Below, piece after piece: positions 17,769 through 25,178 of a stretch of 64,000 bases of DNA. A program made the translations under genes and the position numbers. Source of the stretch: M0108 sp044228795 (GTDB lineage Bacteria; Pseudomonadota; Gammaproteobacteria; Chromatiales; Chromatiaceae); the NCBI GenBank assembly GCA_044228795.1, contig JBGAUE010000014.1:1-64000 (forward strand). Reading direction: 5' to 3'. The first letter of the stretch is position 1, and every line of letters starts with the position of its first letter. The notes beneath the pieces are model-generated. The model searched no databases, was not told the origin of the DNA, and worked only from the letters and a program-made list of their open reading frames with translations.

Positions 17769-18860
17769 ATGCCTCGCCCACGCACGCTTCTGGCCATGCT
17801 GGTGGGCATAGCCGCCTTGACCGGCACCCAGGCCCAGGCGGCTGATTTCGCCGCCTGCGCAGGCATCGCTAGCGACCAGGGACGGCTGGCCTGTTATGAC
17901 CGGGCCGCGGCCGCGGCGGCCCCGGTTGCCAAACCGACCCGCACCGGTAAAAGCCAACCCCTGACGGCACCGCCGGCCAAGACCCTGGCCGCAACTCCGG
18001 CCGAGTCCGAGCCAGGACCAGCAGCAACCCCGGCCAACCCGCCCGCCACCTCCCTGCTCGGTACGGCCTGGGCGCTGAATCCGGATTCCGAACGCTATGG
18101 CATCAACCTCTATCGTCCCAATTACCTCCTGTTCGCCCGCTACTCCGACAATCCCAACGAGCACCCCTTCACGCCGCTTTTCCCCCCGGGGGAATTACAC
18201 GTCGATCAGGTCGAGGCCCGATTCCAGCTTAGCTTCAAGTTCCGACTCTGGGCCACGGATGATCGCCGCTTCGGCATCTGGGCGGCCTATACCCAGCAAA
18301 ATCAGTGGCAGGTCTATAACGAGGCCATGTCGAGCCCCTTCCGGGAAACCAACTACGAGCCTGAGGCGATGGTCACCTACAACCCCGATCTGGACATGGG
18401 TGCGGGTTTCCATTGGCGTCTCTTCAACCTGGGGCTGAACCACCAGTCCAATGGCCGCACGGACGCCTTATCACGCAGTTGGGACCGTATCATCGCCACC
18501 TTTGGTGTCGAGACCGATAACTTCGTCTTACTGGTGCGCCCCTGGTACCGTATCGGGGAGGAAGAATCCCGGGATGACAACCCGGACATCGAGGATTACC
18601 TGGGCTACGGCGACATCACCGCCATCTATAAGTGGCACGGTCACAGCTTCACCCTCATGGGCCGAGGCAATCCCAGCACGGGCAAGGGCGCGGCCCAGAT
18701 TGCCTGGACCACACCCCCGCTGTTAGGGCCCCTACGCGGCTATGTTCAGGCCTTCACCGGCTATGGCGACAGCATGATCGACTACAACTGGAGCCAGAAC
18801 GCCATCGGTATCGGCGTTTCCCTGAATGACCTGCTCGACCAACCCATTCAACAGTTTTGA
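17769..18860 (+). CDS. pldA: Outer-membrane phospholipase A (OMPLA)
   Basis: The 363-residue protein has a signal peptide (MPRPRTLLAMLVGIAALTG to about AQA). A short two-cysteine segment (FAACAGIASDQGRLACYDRAA) and a Pro/Ala linker follow, then a 12-strand OMPLA-type barrel beginning WALNPDSERYGINLYRPNYLL. The catalytic His225 and Ser227 are in LNHQSNGR, the characteristic family motif. The enzyme hydrolyses phospholipids that have reached the outer leaflet. The N-terminal Cys-pair region is not part of E. coli PldA. ATG 17733 upstream would give a long n-region, so I chose 17769. Confidence 0.85.
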   Translation: MPRPRTLLAMLVGIAALTGTQAQAADFAACAGIASDQGRLACYDRAAAAAAPVAKPTRTGKSQPLTAPPAKTLAATPAESEPGPAATPANPPATSLLGTAWALNPDSERYGINLYRPNYLLFARYSDNPNEHPFTPLFPPGELHVDQVEARFQLSFKFRLWATDDRRFGIWAAYTQQNQWQVYNEAMSSPFRETNYEPEAMVTYNPDLDMGAGFHWRLFNLGLNHQSNGRTDALSRSWDRIIATFGVETDNFVLLVRPWYRIGEEESRDDNPDIEDYLGYGDITAIYKWHGHSFTLMGRGNPSTGKGAAQIAWTTPPLLGPLRGYVQAFTGYGDSMIDYNWSQNAIGIGVSLNDLLDQPIQQF

Positions 18861-18862
18861 GA

Positions 18863-18936
18863 GGCAGCCCTGGGACTCATGGTTTGGCACCCGCACACCA
18901 TCAGTCCTTGCAAGCCGAGCCTTGCCCAGGGCTGCC
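18863..18936 (+). repeat. 12-bp perfect inverted repeat after pldA
   Basis: GGCAGCCCTGGG at 18863-18874 is exactly repeated in inverted orientation as CCCAGGGCTGCC at 18925-18936, starting within a few bases of the pldA stop, with a 50-base intervening loop. No T-run follows. It could fold into a long hairpin acting in termination or mRNA stability, or be the relic of a small mobile element. The remaining 140 bases up to the next gene show nothing else. Confidence 0.45.
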
Positions 18937-19075
18937 CCGAGGACTAACATCCCGCCATCGGGCGCGCCCGCTATTTCTATACCTGGCTTGGACCTGACAG
19001 CGGTTGGATTCGGATCAGCCCAGGCAACCCCAGTTACCCTGACCCATAACCCGCCCTTGGCGGCCGAGGAAACTT

Positions 19076-19678
19076 ATGTTCAAGAACACCCTGGATGATC
19101 CCCAATACGCCAAGGTCGAGAGCCTGGCCACTACTTTCGAGCGCACGGGCCGCATCGGCTTCTGGTCGCAACTGGTGCTGGGTACCTTCCCGGTGGCGGT
19201 CATGATTTTTGTCCTCTTCTTCGCCGGCAACCTGTCTGGCACCCGCGCCGGGGTCCCCTTCATTGAGTGGCTAACCCTGGGCAACGTCCTAGTCCTATTC
19301 TTCACCATCTTCTGGTTCCATCGTTACCGCAAGTTGGGCAAACGGATTGCCGATCCCGCCACCCGTCCCACCGGCGAGGAAGTGATTGGCAAGGTCTGGA
19401 CCGGCCTCATGGCCAGCAGCCTGGGCGTCATCTTTTCCATTCTGGTGATGCTCTTCGATGTCGGGCAAATCTTTTTCTACTTCCTGAGCGCCCCCCAAGG
19501 AGGCGTACCCGCTATCCAACTGAACGGCACAGCGGGTGCGACCTTTGTCTCCGCCATCGATATGGCGAGCCTCATGGCCCTGGTGCTGACCATGGCCGCC
19601 GAGGTACTGGTGACCATGATGGGCCTCTGGCTCCTCTTCCGGACCAGCCGCGCCTATGCCGAGGCCAAGCCGGCCTAG
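19076..19678 (+). CDS. DUF3611 family membrane protein
   Basis: A 200-residue protein with four hydrophobic segments. The opening FERTGRIGFWSQLVLGTFPVAVMIFVLFF, a central FWFHRYRKLGKRIADP loop and the late FVSAIDMASLMALVLTMAAEVLVTMMGLWLLF match the DUF3611 family of cyanobacterial and proteobacterial membrane proteins. The function of this family is unknown. The ATG 19076 start precedes a short cytoplasmic N-terminus. The following hydrolase gene begins 70 bases downstream and may be in the same transcript. Confidence 0.7.
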   Translation: MFKNTLDDPQYAKVESLATTFERTGRIGFWSQLVLGTFPVAVMIFVLFFAGNLSGTRAGVPFIEWLTLGNVLVLFFTIFWFHRYRKLGKRIADPATRPTGEEVIGKVWTGLMASSLGVIFSILVMLFDVGQIFFYFLSAPQGGVPAIQLNGTAGATFVSAIDMASLMALVLTMAAEVLVTMMGLWLLFRTSRAYAEAKPA

Positions 19679-19748
19679 ATCCGGGACCGCCAGGTTTGCC
19701 CCGGTCATCGGGGCATTCCTAAAGTCTTTCACGTACCAAGCCGACACC

Positions 19749-20810
19749 ATGGCAACCCGCCCGCCAAGAGGCCCTCGGCGTTGGCCACGCCGGTTGGTTA
19801 TCACCCTGATCGCCGCCGCCATCCTAATGTTGGCTTGGACCTGGTGGTCAGAGGATAGCCCCGGTTCCGATCGCCGCCTGCGTAGCCTGATCAGCCAACA
19901 GTTCCATGCCTGGTTTCCCACCGCCATGGCGCCTGATGACGGCTGGCATGGCATCCATCGGCGTGATCCGATAGCCGCGGCCAAGGCCCCGCCGATTCTG
20001 TTGATTCATGGCCTGGATGAGCCCGGCGATATCTGGGATGACCTGGCGCCCGTTCTGACTCAGGCCGGCTGCGCGGTCTGGGAGTTTCGCTATCCCAACG
20101 ACCAGGGCATAGACCGCAGCACCGCCTACCTGGCGCAACACTGGCTGGAATTGCCCGCTGATCAGCCGCTAGTACTCATTGGCCACAGCATGGGCGGTCT
20201 GGTAGCGCGGGAATTCGTCTCCCGTTGGCGGCATCCGGTCGCCACCAGTCCCCGGGTGGAGGGTGCCTCCGTCGGCGGTGTCATTCTGTTAGGCACCCCG
20301 AATCAGGGCTCGGAGTGGGCACGGCTGCGCATCTGGCTGGAATTGCGCGATCATCTCGCCAGCAAGCACCCAGGTCGGTTTGACCCGCTAGCCGGACTGC
20401 GGGACGGCCTCGGGGAGGCCAAGATAGATTTGCGGCCCGGCAGCGATTTCCTGAATGAACTCAATGCGCGACCCTGGCCGGCACAGGTGCCCCTGTTGAT
20501 CATCGCCGGCCGGCTTATCGGCCCGCCCGGGGAGCGACTGGCGGATTTCAAGGCGGCAGCGGTCGCCGCCGGAGTTGGGGAACTGGCCGAGGAACTGGAA
20601 AGGCTGGACACCCATCTCGGCGAGGGACTGGGGGACGGCCTGGTGAGCCTGGAATCCGCCCGCCTGCCCGCCGTCGCACCCCTGGTGGTGAATGCCTCCC
20701 ATCGCGGCATGATCCGCCGACTGTTCGCGGATAACCCGGAACCACCAGCCATTGCCCCCATACTCGCCACCCTCCGTCATTGGCAAGCAGGGGAGCCCAT
20801 CGGAAAATGA
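19749..20810 (+). CDS. Membrane-anchored alpha/beta-hydrolase (lipase-like)
   Basis: The 353-residue product has an N-terminal transmembrane anchor (RRLVITLIAAAILMLAWTWW), then an alpha/beta-hydrolase domain with the oxyanion region ILLIHGLDEPGDIWDD and nucleophile elbow GHSMGG (Ser147). LLGTPNQGSEWARL resembles bacterial triacylglycerol lipases and PGAP1-like esterases. A probable late His is in NASHRGM. It is most likely exposed on the periplasmic side. Substrate unknown; lipid ester or amide is inferred from the fold and from the neighbouring phospholipase genes. ATG 19749 sets the anchor at the N-terminus. Confidence 0.75.
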   Translation: MATRPPRGPRRWPRRLVITLIAAAILMLAWTWWSEDSPGSDRRLRSLISQQFHAWFPTAMAPDDGWHGIHRRDPIAAAKAPPILLIHGLDEPGDIWDDLAPVLTQAGCAVWEFRYPNDQGIDRSTAYLAQHWLELPADQPLVLIGHSMGGLVAREFVSRWRHPVATSPRVEGASVGGVILLGTPNQGSEWARLRIWLELRDHLASKHPGRFDPLAGLRDGLGEAKIDLRPGSDFLNELNARPWPAQVPLLIIAGRLIGPPGERLADFKAAAVAAGVGELAEELERLDTHLGEGLGDGLVSLESARLPAVAPLVVNASHRGMIRRLFADNPEPPAIAPILATLRHWQAGEPIGK

Positions 20811-20909
20811 CGATCCCGACACCACCCATCGGGAACCCGTGGCAAGACCTCTGTTCGAAACCGGGGGCGTCCATGTCGGACACCCACTTACTTTAGAAGG
20901 AAAATCACC

Positions 20910-21287
20910 GTGACCCAATTCTGGGATATTCTCCAACTCATCGTCTCGACCGTCCTGTTCGTGGCCTATCTCATCGTCCTCTTCCATGTGGTCGTTGATC
21001 TCTTCCGGGATGCCGAGCTTGGCGGCGGCTACAAGGCCCTGTGGATCGTAGGGCTGCTGTTCATTCCGGTCCTGACCGTCATCCTCTACCTGCTCACTCG
21101 CGGTGGCGGCATGGCCGAGCGCGAACGCGCCGTTTACACCCAGGCCAAGTCTGATGCCGACGCCTATATCCGTCAGGTCGCCGGCAAATCCCCGGCGGAA
21201 CAAATTGCCGATGCCAAGGCCCTGCTGGATGCTGGGACCATCAACGAATCAGAATACGCCCAGCTAAAGTCCAAGGCTCTGGCCTGA
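20910..21287 (+). CDS. PLDc_N-type membrane protein with C-terminal SHOCT domain
   Basis: A 125-residue protein with two N-terminal transmembrane helices of the phospholipase-D-N type (WDILQLIVSTVLFVAYLIVLFHVVVDLFRD, then ALWIVGLLFIPVLTVILYLLTRG). A soluble tail ends in a SHOCT motif (IADAKALLDAGTINESEYAQLKSKAL), a short helical module often found at the ends of membrane proteins. Start is GTG 20910, supported by AGAAGGA at 20895-20901. Function unknown. Confidence 0.75.
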   Translation: MTQFWDILQLIVSTVLFVAYLIVLFHVVVDLFRDAELGGGYKALWIVGLLFIPVLTVILYLLTRGGGMAERERAVYTQAKSDADAYIRQVAGKSPAEQIADAKALLDAGTINESEYAQLKSKALA

Positions 21288-21354
21288 TTTACCCAGCCCC
21301 AGGGATCTTCCCTGGGGCACGAACGCCTCACGACCGAGATCGCGGGCGCCCCTC

Positions 21355-22047
21355 ATGAAACGCCTAGCCCTGTTGATTCCCCTCGCCGCCCTGGTCTGGC
21401 TCTTCCTGGACCTGGGTCTGGGCCAGCACCTCACCCTGGACGCCTTCCATGCCAGCCACGACTCCTTTGTCGCCTGGTACGAACAACATCCCTGGCTGGT
21501 CATTGGCGGCTATATGGCGGCCTATGTGCTCATTACCCTCTTCCTGCCCATCGCGGCACTCATGACGGTGGTCGGCGGCGCCCTGTTCGGATTCTGGAAG
21601 GGAGTACCCATCGCCTCTTTCGCCGCCGCCTTCGGGGCCACCCTGGCCTTTTGGCTCTCGCGCTTCGTCTTGCATGACAGCGTGCAGCGCCACTTCGGCG
21701 AGCGCCTCGCCACCGTCAATGCCGGCATCACCAAGGACGGGGCCTTTTATCTTTTTTCCATGCGGCTGGTACCCATCATCCCCTTCTTCATGATCAATCT
21801 GGTGATGGGGCTCACGCCCATGCTAACCCGCACCTTCTACGGGGTGACCCAAGCCGGCATGCTGGCAGGCATCATCATCTATGTGAATGCCGGCACCCAA
21901 CTCGCCGAGGTAGATGACCTGGCGGATATCCTCTCACCCGGACTCGTCGGTTCGCTGGTCTTGTTGGGAATCTTTCCCCTCTTGGCCAAAAAGGCACTGG
22001 CATGGATTCGCCCTCGCCTGACCCAGAGCGGCCAAGGCTCGGATTAA
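21355..22047 (+). CDS. TVP38/TMEM64 (DedA-like) membrane protein
   Basis: A 230-residue inner-membrane protein with the SNARE-associated/VTT domain: LITLFLPIAALMTVVGGALFGFWKGVPIASFAAAFGATLAFWLSRFVLHD, then MRLVPIIPFFMINLVMGLTPM. The G-F-W-G-type re-entrant region and the R-x-V-P-x-P-F/I motif are hallmarks. Family members take part in lipid-carrier or membrane homeostasis; the exact transported species is not known here. Start at ATG 21355 gives a normal N-terminal helix. Confidence 0.82.
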   Translation: MKRLALLIPLAALVWLFLDLGLGQHLTLDAFHASHDSFVAWYEQHPWLVIGGYMAAYVLITLFLPIAALMTVVGGALFGFWKGVPIASFAAAFGATLAFWLSRFVLHDSVQRHFGERLATVNAGITKDGAFYLFSMRLVPIIPFFMINLVMGLTPMLTRTFYGVTQAGMLAGIIIYVNAGTQLAEVDDLADILSPGLVGSLVLLGIFPLLAKKALAWIRPRLTQSGQGSD

Positions 22048-22252
22048 AGGCGGCAGCCGAGGTCGAGGTACGCGAAACCCCGGGGAATACGGACTCCGGA
22101 GCAAATGGCTGGGGTAATTAGCATCTCGCCACTTAGCCAGAGGGTACGAGTTCTAACCTTCGCGCCAATAGAGGTTTGGTGCTAAAACAAAGGGGCAGGA
22201 TTTAGAGGGGAAGGCAAGCAGAAGGGGAAATAGGTAGTCTGGACACAAAGTC

Positions 22253-22283
22253 ATAAAAAAAGCCAATGTTGATGACATTGGCT
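22253..22283 (-). terminator. Rho-independent terminator of the H-NS gene
   Basis: On the minus strand, 20 bases after the hns stop, a perfect 9-bp stem (plus-strand AGCCAATGT 22261-22269 and ACATTGGCT 22275-22283) closes a 5-base loop. It is followed by a run of Ts (plus-strand A-tract from 22254). This is a textbook intrinsic terminator. Confidence 0.9.
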
Positions 22284-22303
22284 TTCAGATCTTCCCATCC
22301 TGG

Positions 22304-22636
22304 CTATCTGGATATGCGGTAGTTTTCCAAATCTTCCCCGGCTTCCAACAACGCCATCACCCATTGCGGGCGCCTGCCACGTCCGCCCGACCATTCGTTG
22401 CCATTGGCATCGCGGTATATGGCCTCGGGTTTCGCCACGGATCTTGCGCCCCTCGCGGAACGCCGACCGACGGGCATTTCTGGAGCATACAGTCCCAGGT
22501 CCGCCGCCGTCAGGCCATAGGTTTTAATTGTTTCTCGTAGCTCCGAAATAATGCGATCCTTCTCGCGGTTCTTGATTAGGCTTGCCTGTTCCTGCAGGGC
22601 ATCAATTTGGGCTTGAATCTCGGCCAGGGTGGACAT
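22304..22636 (-). CDS. H-NS-like nucleoid-associated protein
   Basis: A 110-residue histone-like protein. An N-terminal coiled-coil (about 1-40, STLAEIQAQIDALQEQASLIKNREKDRI) provides dimerisation. A short Arg-rich linker leads to the C-terminal DNA-binding domain with YRDANGNEWSGGRGRRPQWV, where GRGRRP is the AT-hook-like binding loop that usually reads GRGR/QGR. It silences AT-rich or foreign DNA. GAGGA lies 7 bases before ATG 22636. It is a monocistronic gene with its own terminator, divergent from the kinase at 23141. Confidence 0.9.
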   Translation of the reverse strand: MSTLAEIQAQIDALQEQASLIKNREKDRIISELRETIKTYGLTAADLGLYAPEMPVGRRSARGARSVAKPEAIYRDANGNEWSGGRGRRPQWVMALLEAGEDLENYRISR

Positions 22637-23140
22637 CGGTTTATTCCTCGAGTTGTAGAGATGACGATTAGGATTTTAAATTAAATTCTTCAATTATGGA
22701 AGATGTCCAACAAGATTATTGAAATCGATTTGCCAATCTGATTTGGCTTACCCGCGCCTTTATAAGAATGGGAGCCTTTGGAGAAGCAATCCCAATGCGA
22801 ATCGAGGACGCGGTCGCCACACGCCCCGCCGATCTGGCGCGCGCCGAGGCGAAACTGCTCAATGCCCGGATGTCCCCCGGGCAAGCCACCACGGCCCGCA
22901 GGGGCGATGGTGGTACCGCTAAAGGGCCCAGCCTTATCGGAGGCGCAGGGGAACAGGCGCTCATTTCCGACGCCTGGTTATCAGGATTTATTCTATGCTT
23001 CTGTAAGCAAACATAGCCCGTATGGGTTCCTGCCCAGAACCAGACGATTTCATCATTGCTCAGAATTCCCACCGCTTTACTTGATATCACACACGCCGAA
23101 CACCTCATTTTTCTGCTGGCAACTTACGGACTAATGAACG
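22637..23140. other. Divergent H-NS/kinase intergenic region with AT-rich tract
   Basis: Bases about 22665-22745 are strikingly AT-rich for this GC-rich window and must contain the hns promoter; several imperfect hexamers overlap, so I do not name one. The middle (about 22790-22990) is GC-rich with open frames that I do not recognise. Bases 23040-23110 are again AT-richer and precede the kinase gene. AT-rich DNA beside an H-NS gene is a natural site for autoregulation and for silencing of the kinase side. Confidence 0.5.
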
Positions 23141-24481
23141 ATGGATCAGACCTACGGAGCGCTCTGCCCCGGCTGCTTCGCCGACAAAGGCCGGACCCAC
23201 CCCTGCCCCCACTGCGGCTACGATGAGCATGCCGAGCGTGGTCCGCTGCTCCTGCCGCACCGTACCCGGCTCCATGAGGAGTTTATGGTCGGGCGGGTGC
23301 TGGGCAGGCCCGGCGGCTTTGGCATCACCTACCTGGGCTGGGATCTCAACCTCCAGACCCGGGTGGCCATCAAGGAGTTTCTGCCCCGGGACCTGGCCGG
23401 GCGGTCCGGCGACCGGGCCACCGTCGCCGTTCATTCCCAGGACGATGGCGAGCTGTTCCGTTTCGGCCTGGAGCAGTTCCTATTGGAAGCGCGCACCCTG
23501 GCCCAGCTCGACCACCCCAATATCGTGCGGGTGCGGCACTTCTTCGAGGCCAACGGGACGGCCTATCTGGTGATGGACTACTATCAAGGGCTCTCGCTTG
23601 CCGAGTACCTGGACCAGCGGGGTGGGCGTCTGCCCGAGGACCAGGCCAAACAACTGATCATCCCGATCCTCGACGGCCTGCGCGGCGTTCATGCCAAGGG
23701 CTTCCTGCACCGCGACCTCAAACCCCAGAACCTCTACCTGGCGCGCCTGGACTCCGGCGGGGTGCGTCCCATCCTGCTCGACTTCGGTGCCGCCCGCCAT
23801 GCCATGGGGGAACGCAGCCGCTCCCTGTCGGCCATCATCACCCCGGGCTATGCCCCCTTTGAGCAGTACCACCGCAATGGGGTTCAGGGTCCCTGGACCG
23901 ACATCTACTCCGCCGCCGCGGTGCTCTATCGTATGGTCACCGGCGAGGCGCCGCCGGAGGCGACCGAGCGCCGGGACCGGGACACCCTCAAACCTGCGGC
24001 CGCATTCGGGGTCTCCCCGGCCCTGAGTCAGGCCCTCGCCAGAGCCATGGACCAGAGTCCGGAGGGGCGCCCTCAGACCGTACAAGGTTTCCAAGCCCTG
24101 CTTGCCGAGCCAGTCACGGCGCCATCCCAGCCCATCCCAGTACCACCTCCCCAACCATCACCCTCACCCATACCGCCGGCCGCCTCGCGCGCCTGGATGA
24201 TTGGATTGGTCTTAGCGGTTGTACTCGCGGCCGGGGGCGCCTTCGCCTGGCGGGAGAGCGCCCGGCAGGAACAGCAGGCGCAACAGGAGTCGCAGCGCCA
24301 GCGGGACGACCGCGCCTTCGCGGTGGCCCGCGCCCAGGATGCGGTCCCGGCCTATCGGATGTATCTGGGCACTTGCACGGCCGACGGTTGTGGGCACCAG
24401 GCCGAGGCCCTCGTGCGCCTTGCCGAACTCGACCGCCAGGACGAGGCGCGACAACGTGTCCAGCGTGACGACGCGGCCTAG
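23141..24481 (+). CDS. Zinc-ribbon Ser/Thr protein kinase, truncated by in-frame TAG
   Basis: The encoded 446 residues hold a four-Cys zinc ribbon (Cys9, 12, 22, 25), then a Hanks-type kinase domain (about 48-325). It has a glycine loop (GRVLGRPGGFGITY), VAIK Lys78, HRDLKPQN with Asp192, DFG Asp214 and a TPGYAP activation segment. A Pro-rich linker, a transmembrane helix (about 351-370) and one copy of a repeat (YLGTCTADGCGHQAEA) follow. Translation stops at TAG 24479-24481, but the same frame continues to 25168 with two more repeats and a folded tail, so this is the front of a 675-residue gene interrupted by one codon. All catalytic residues precede the stop, so kinase activity could persist. 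Confidence 0.85.
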   Translation: MDQTYGALCPGCFADKGRTHPCPHCGYDEHAERGPLLLPHRTRLHEEFMVGRVLGRPGGFGITYLGWDLNLQTRVAIKEFLPRDLAGRSGDRATVAVHSQDDGELFRFGLEQFLLEARTLAQLDHPNIVRVRHFFEANGTAYLVMDYYQGLSLAEYLDQRGGRLPEDQAKQLIIPILDGLRGVHAKGFLHRDLKPQNLYLARLDSGGVRPILLDFGAARHAMGERSRSLSAIITPGYAPFEQYHRNGVQGPWTDIYSAAAVLYRMVTGEAPPEATERRDRDTLKPAAAFGVSPALSQALARAMDQSPEGRPQTVQGFQALLAEPVTAPSQPIPVPPPQPSPSPIPPAASRAWMIGLVLAVVLAAGGAFAWRESARQEQQAQQESQRQRDDRAFAVARAQDAVPAYRMYLGTCTADGCGHQAEALVRLAELDRQDEARQRVQRDDAA

Positions 24482-25168
24482 GCGCAGGCCCGACGCGAAG
24501 ACACGGAAGAGGGCTATCTGACCTATCTGAGTGCCTGTGCCGATAACGGTTGCGGCCACCACCCGGAGGTCAAGCAGGCCCTGGTGCGCAAACAGAAATC
24601 AGCTCAAGATCAGAAGGGGAACGAACAGAAGGCGGCCGCCAGCCAGCAGGCAGCGCGCGATGAGGTCCTCTACACCACCGCCCAGCGGATAAATTCCGAG
24701 GCCGCCTATCGGCAATATCTGAACAACTGCCAGGAGACTGGTTGCACGCACCGGTCGGAGGCCAGCGACAGGCTGGCCGTACTGGAACAGCAACGCCGGA
24801 CTGCGGAGGCCCGCCAGGCGGAAGAGCGACGGGCGGAGGAACGCCGGGCCGAAGAGCGCCGCCGACAGGCGCCGGTGGCCAAGGTACAAGCCTATTTTAA
24901 CTACCTCGGCGCCCACCAGGTGGACGAGGCCATTGCCTGTCTCCTGTCCCCGACCAAAGGCACTCGCAAGATCGTCGAGAATATCCGATCAGTGCAGATC
25001 AATGAGCTGCGCCTGGAGGGTTTCGAGGAATCCACGGCCACGGTATGGATCGACTGGATCGGCACCACCCTCGACGGAACACAGCAACGCTGGGGCGGAC
25101 CAATCCCCCTGCAATGGAACGGCACCGATTGGAAAATCGTGACCTTCAAACATCTCGTGAAAGTCTAG
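24482..25168 (+). pseudogene. C-terminal part of the interrupted kinase gene
   Basis: In the same frame as the kinase and immediately after its TAG, this stretch encodes two further copies of the Cys/Gly/Cys/His repeat (YLSACADNGCGHHPEV; YLNNCQETGCTHRSEA) and a charged coiled-coil with AEERRAEERR. It ends in an NTF2-like globular tail (VQAYFNYLGAHQVDEAIACL to WKIVTFKHLVKV). Separate translation is possible from GTG 24584, which has no strong ribosome-binding site. No other frameshift or stop is visible, so the interruption looks recent or is suppressed. The extracytoplasmic location of this tail follows from the helix encoded upstream. Confidence 0.75.
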
Positions 25169-25178
25169 GTTTGCCTGA

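Noticed and set aside
22690..23134. Several overlapping short frames in the hns-kinase gap
   Set aside because: None has a recognisable domain, frames on both strands compete, and no good ribosome-binding site was seen; treated as intergenic.
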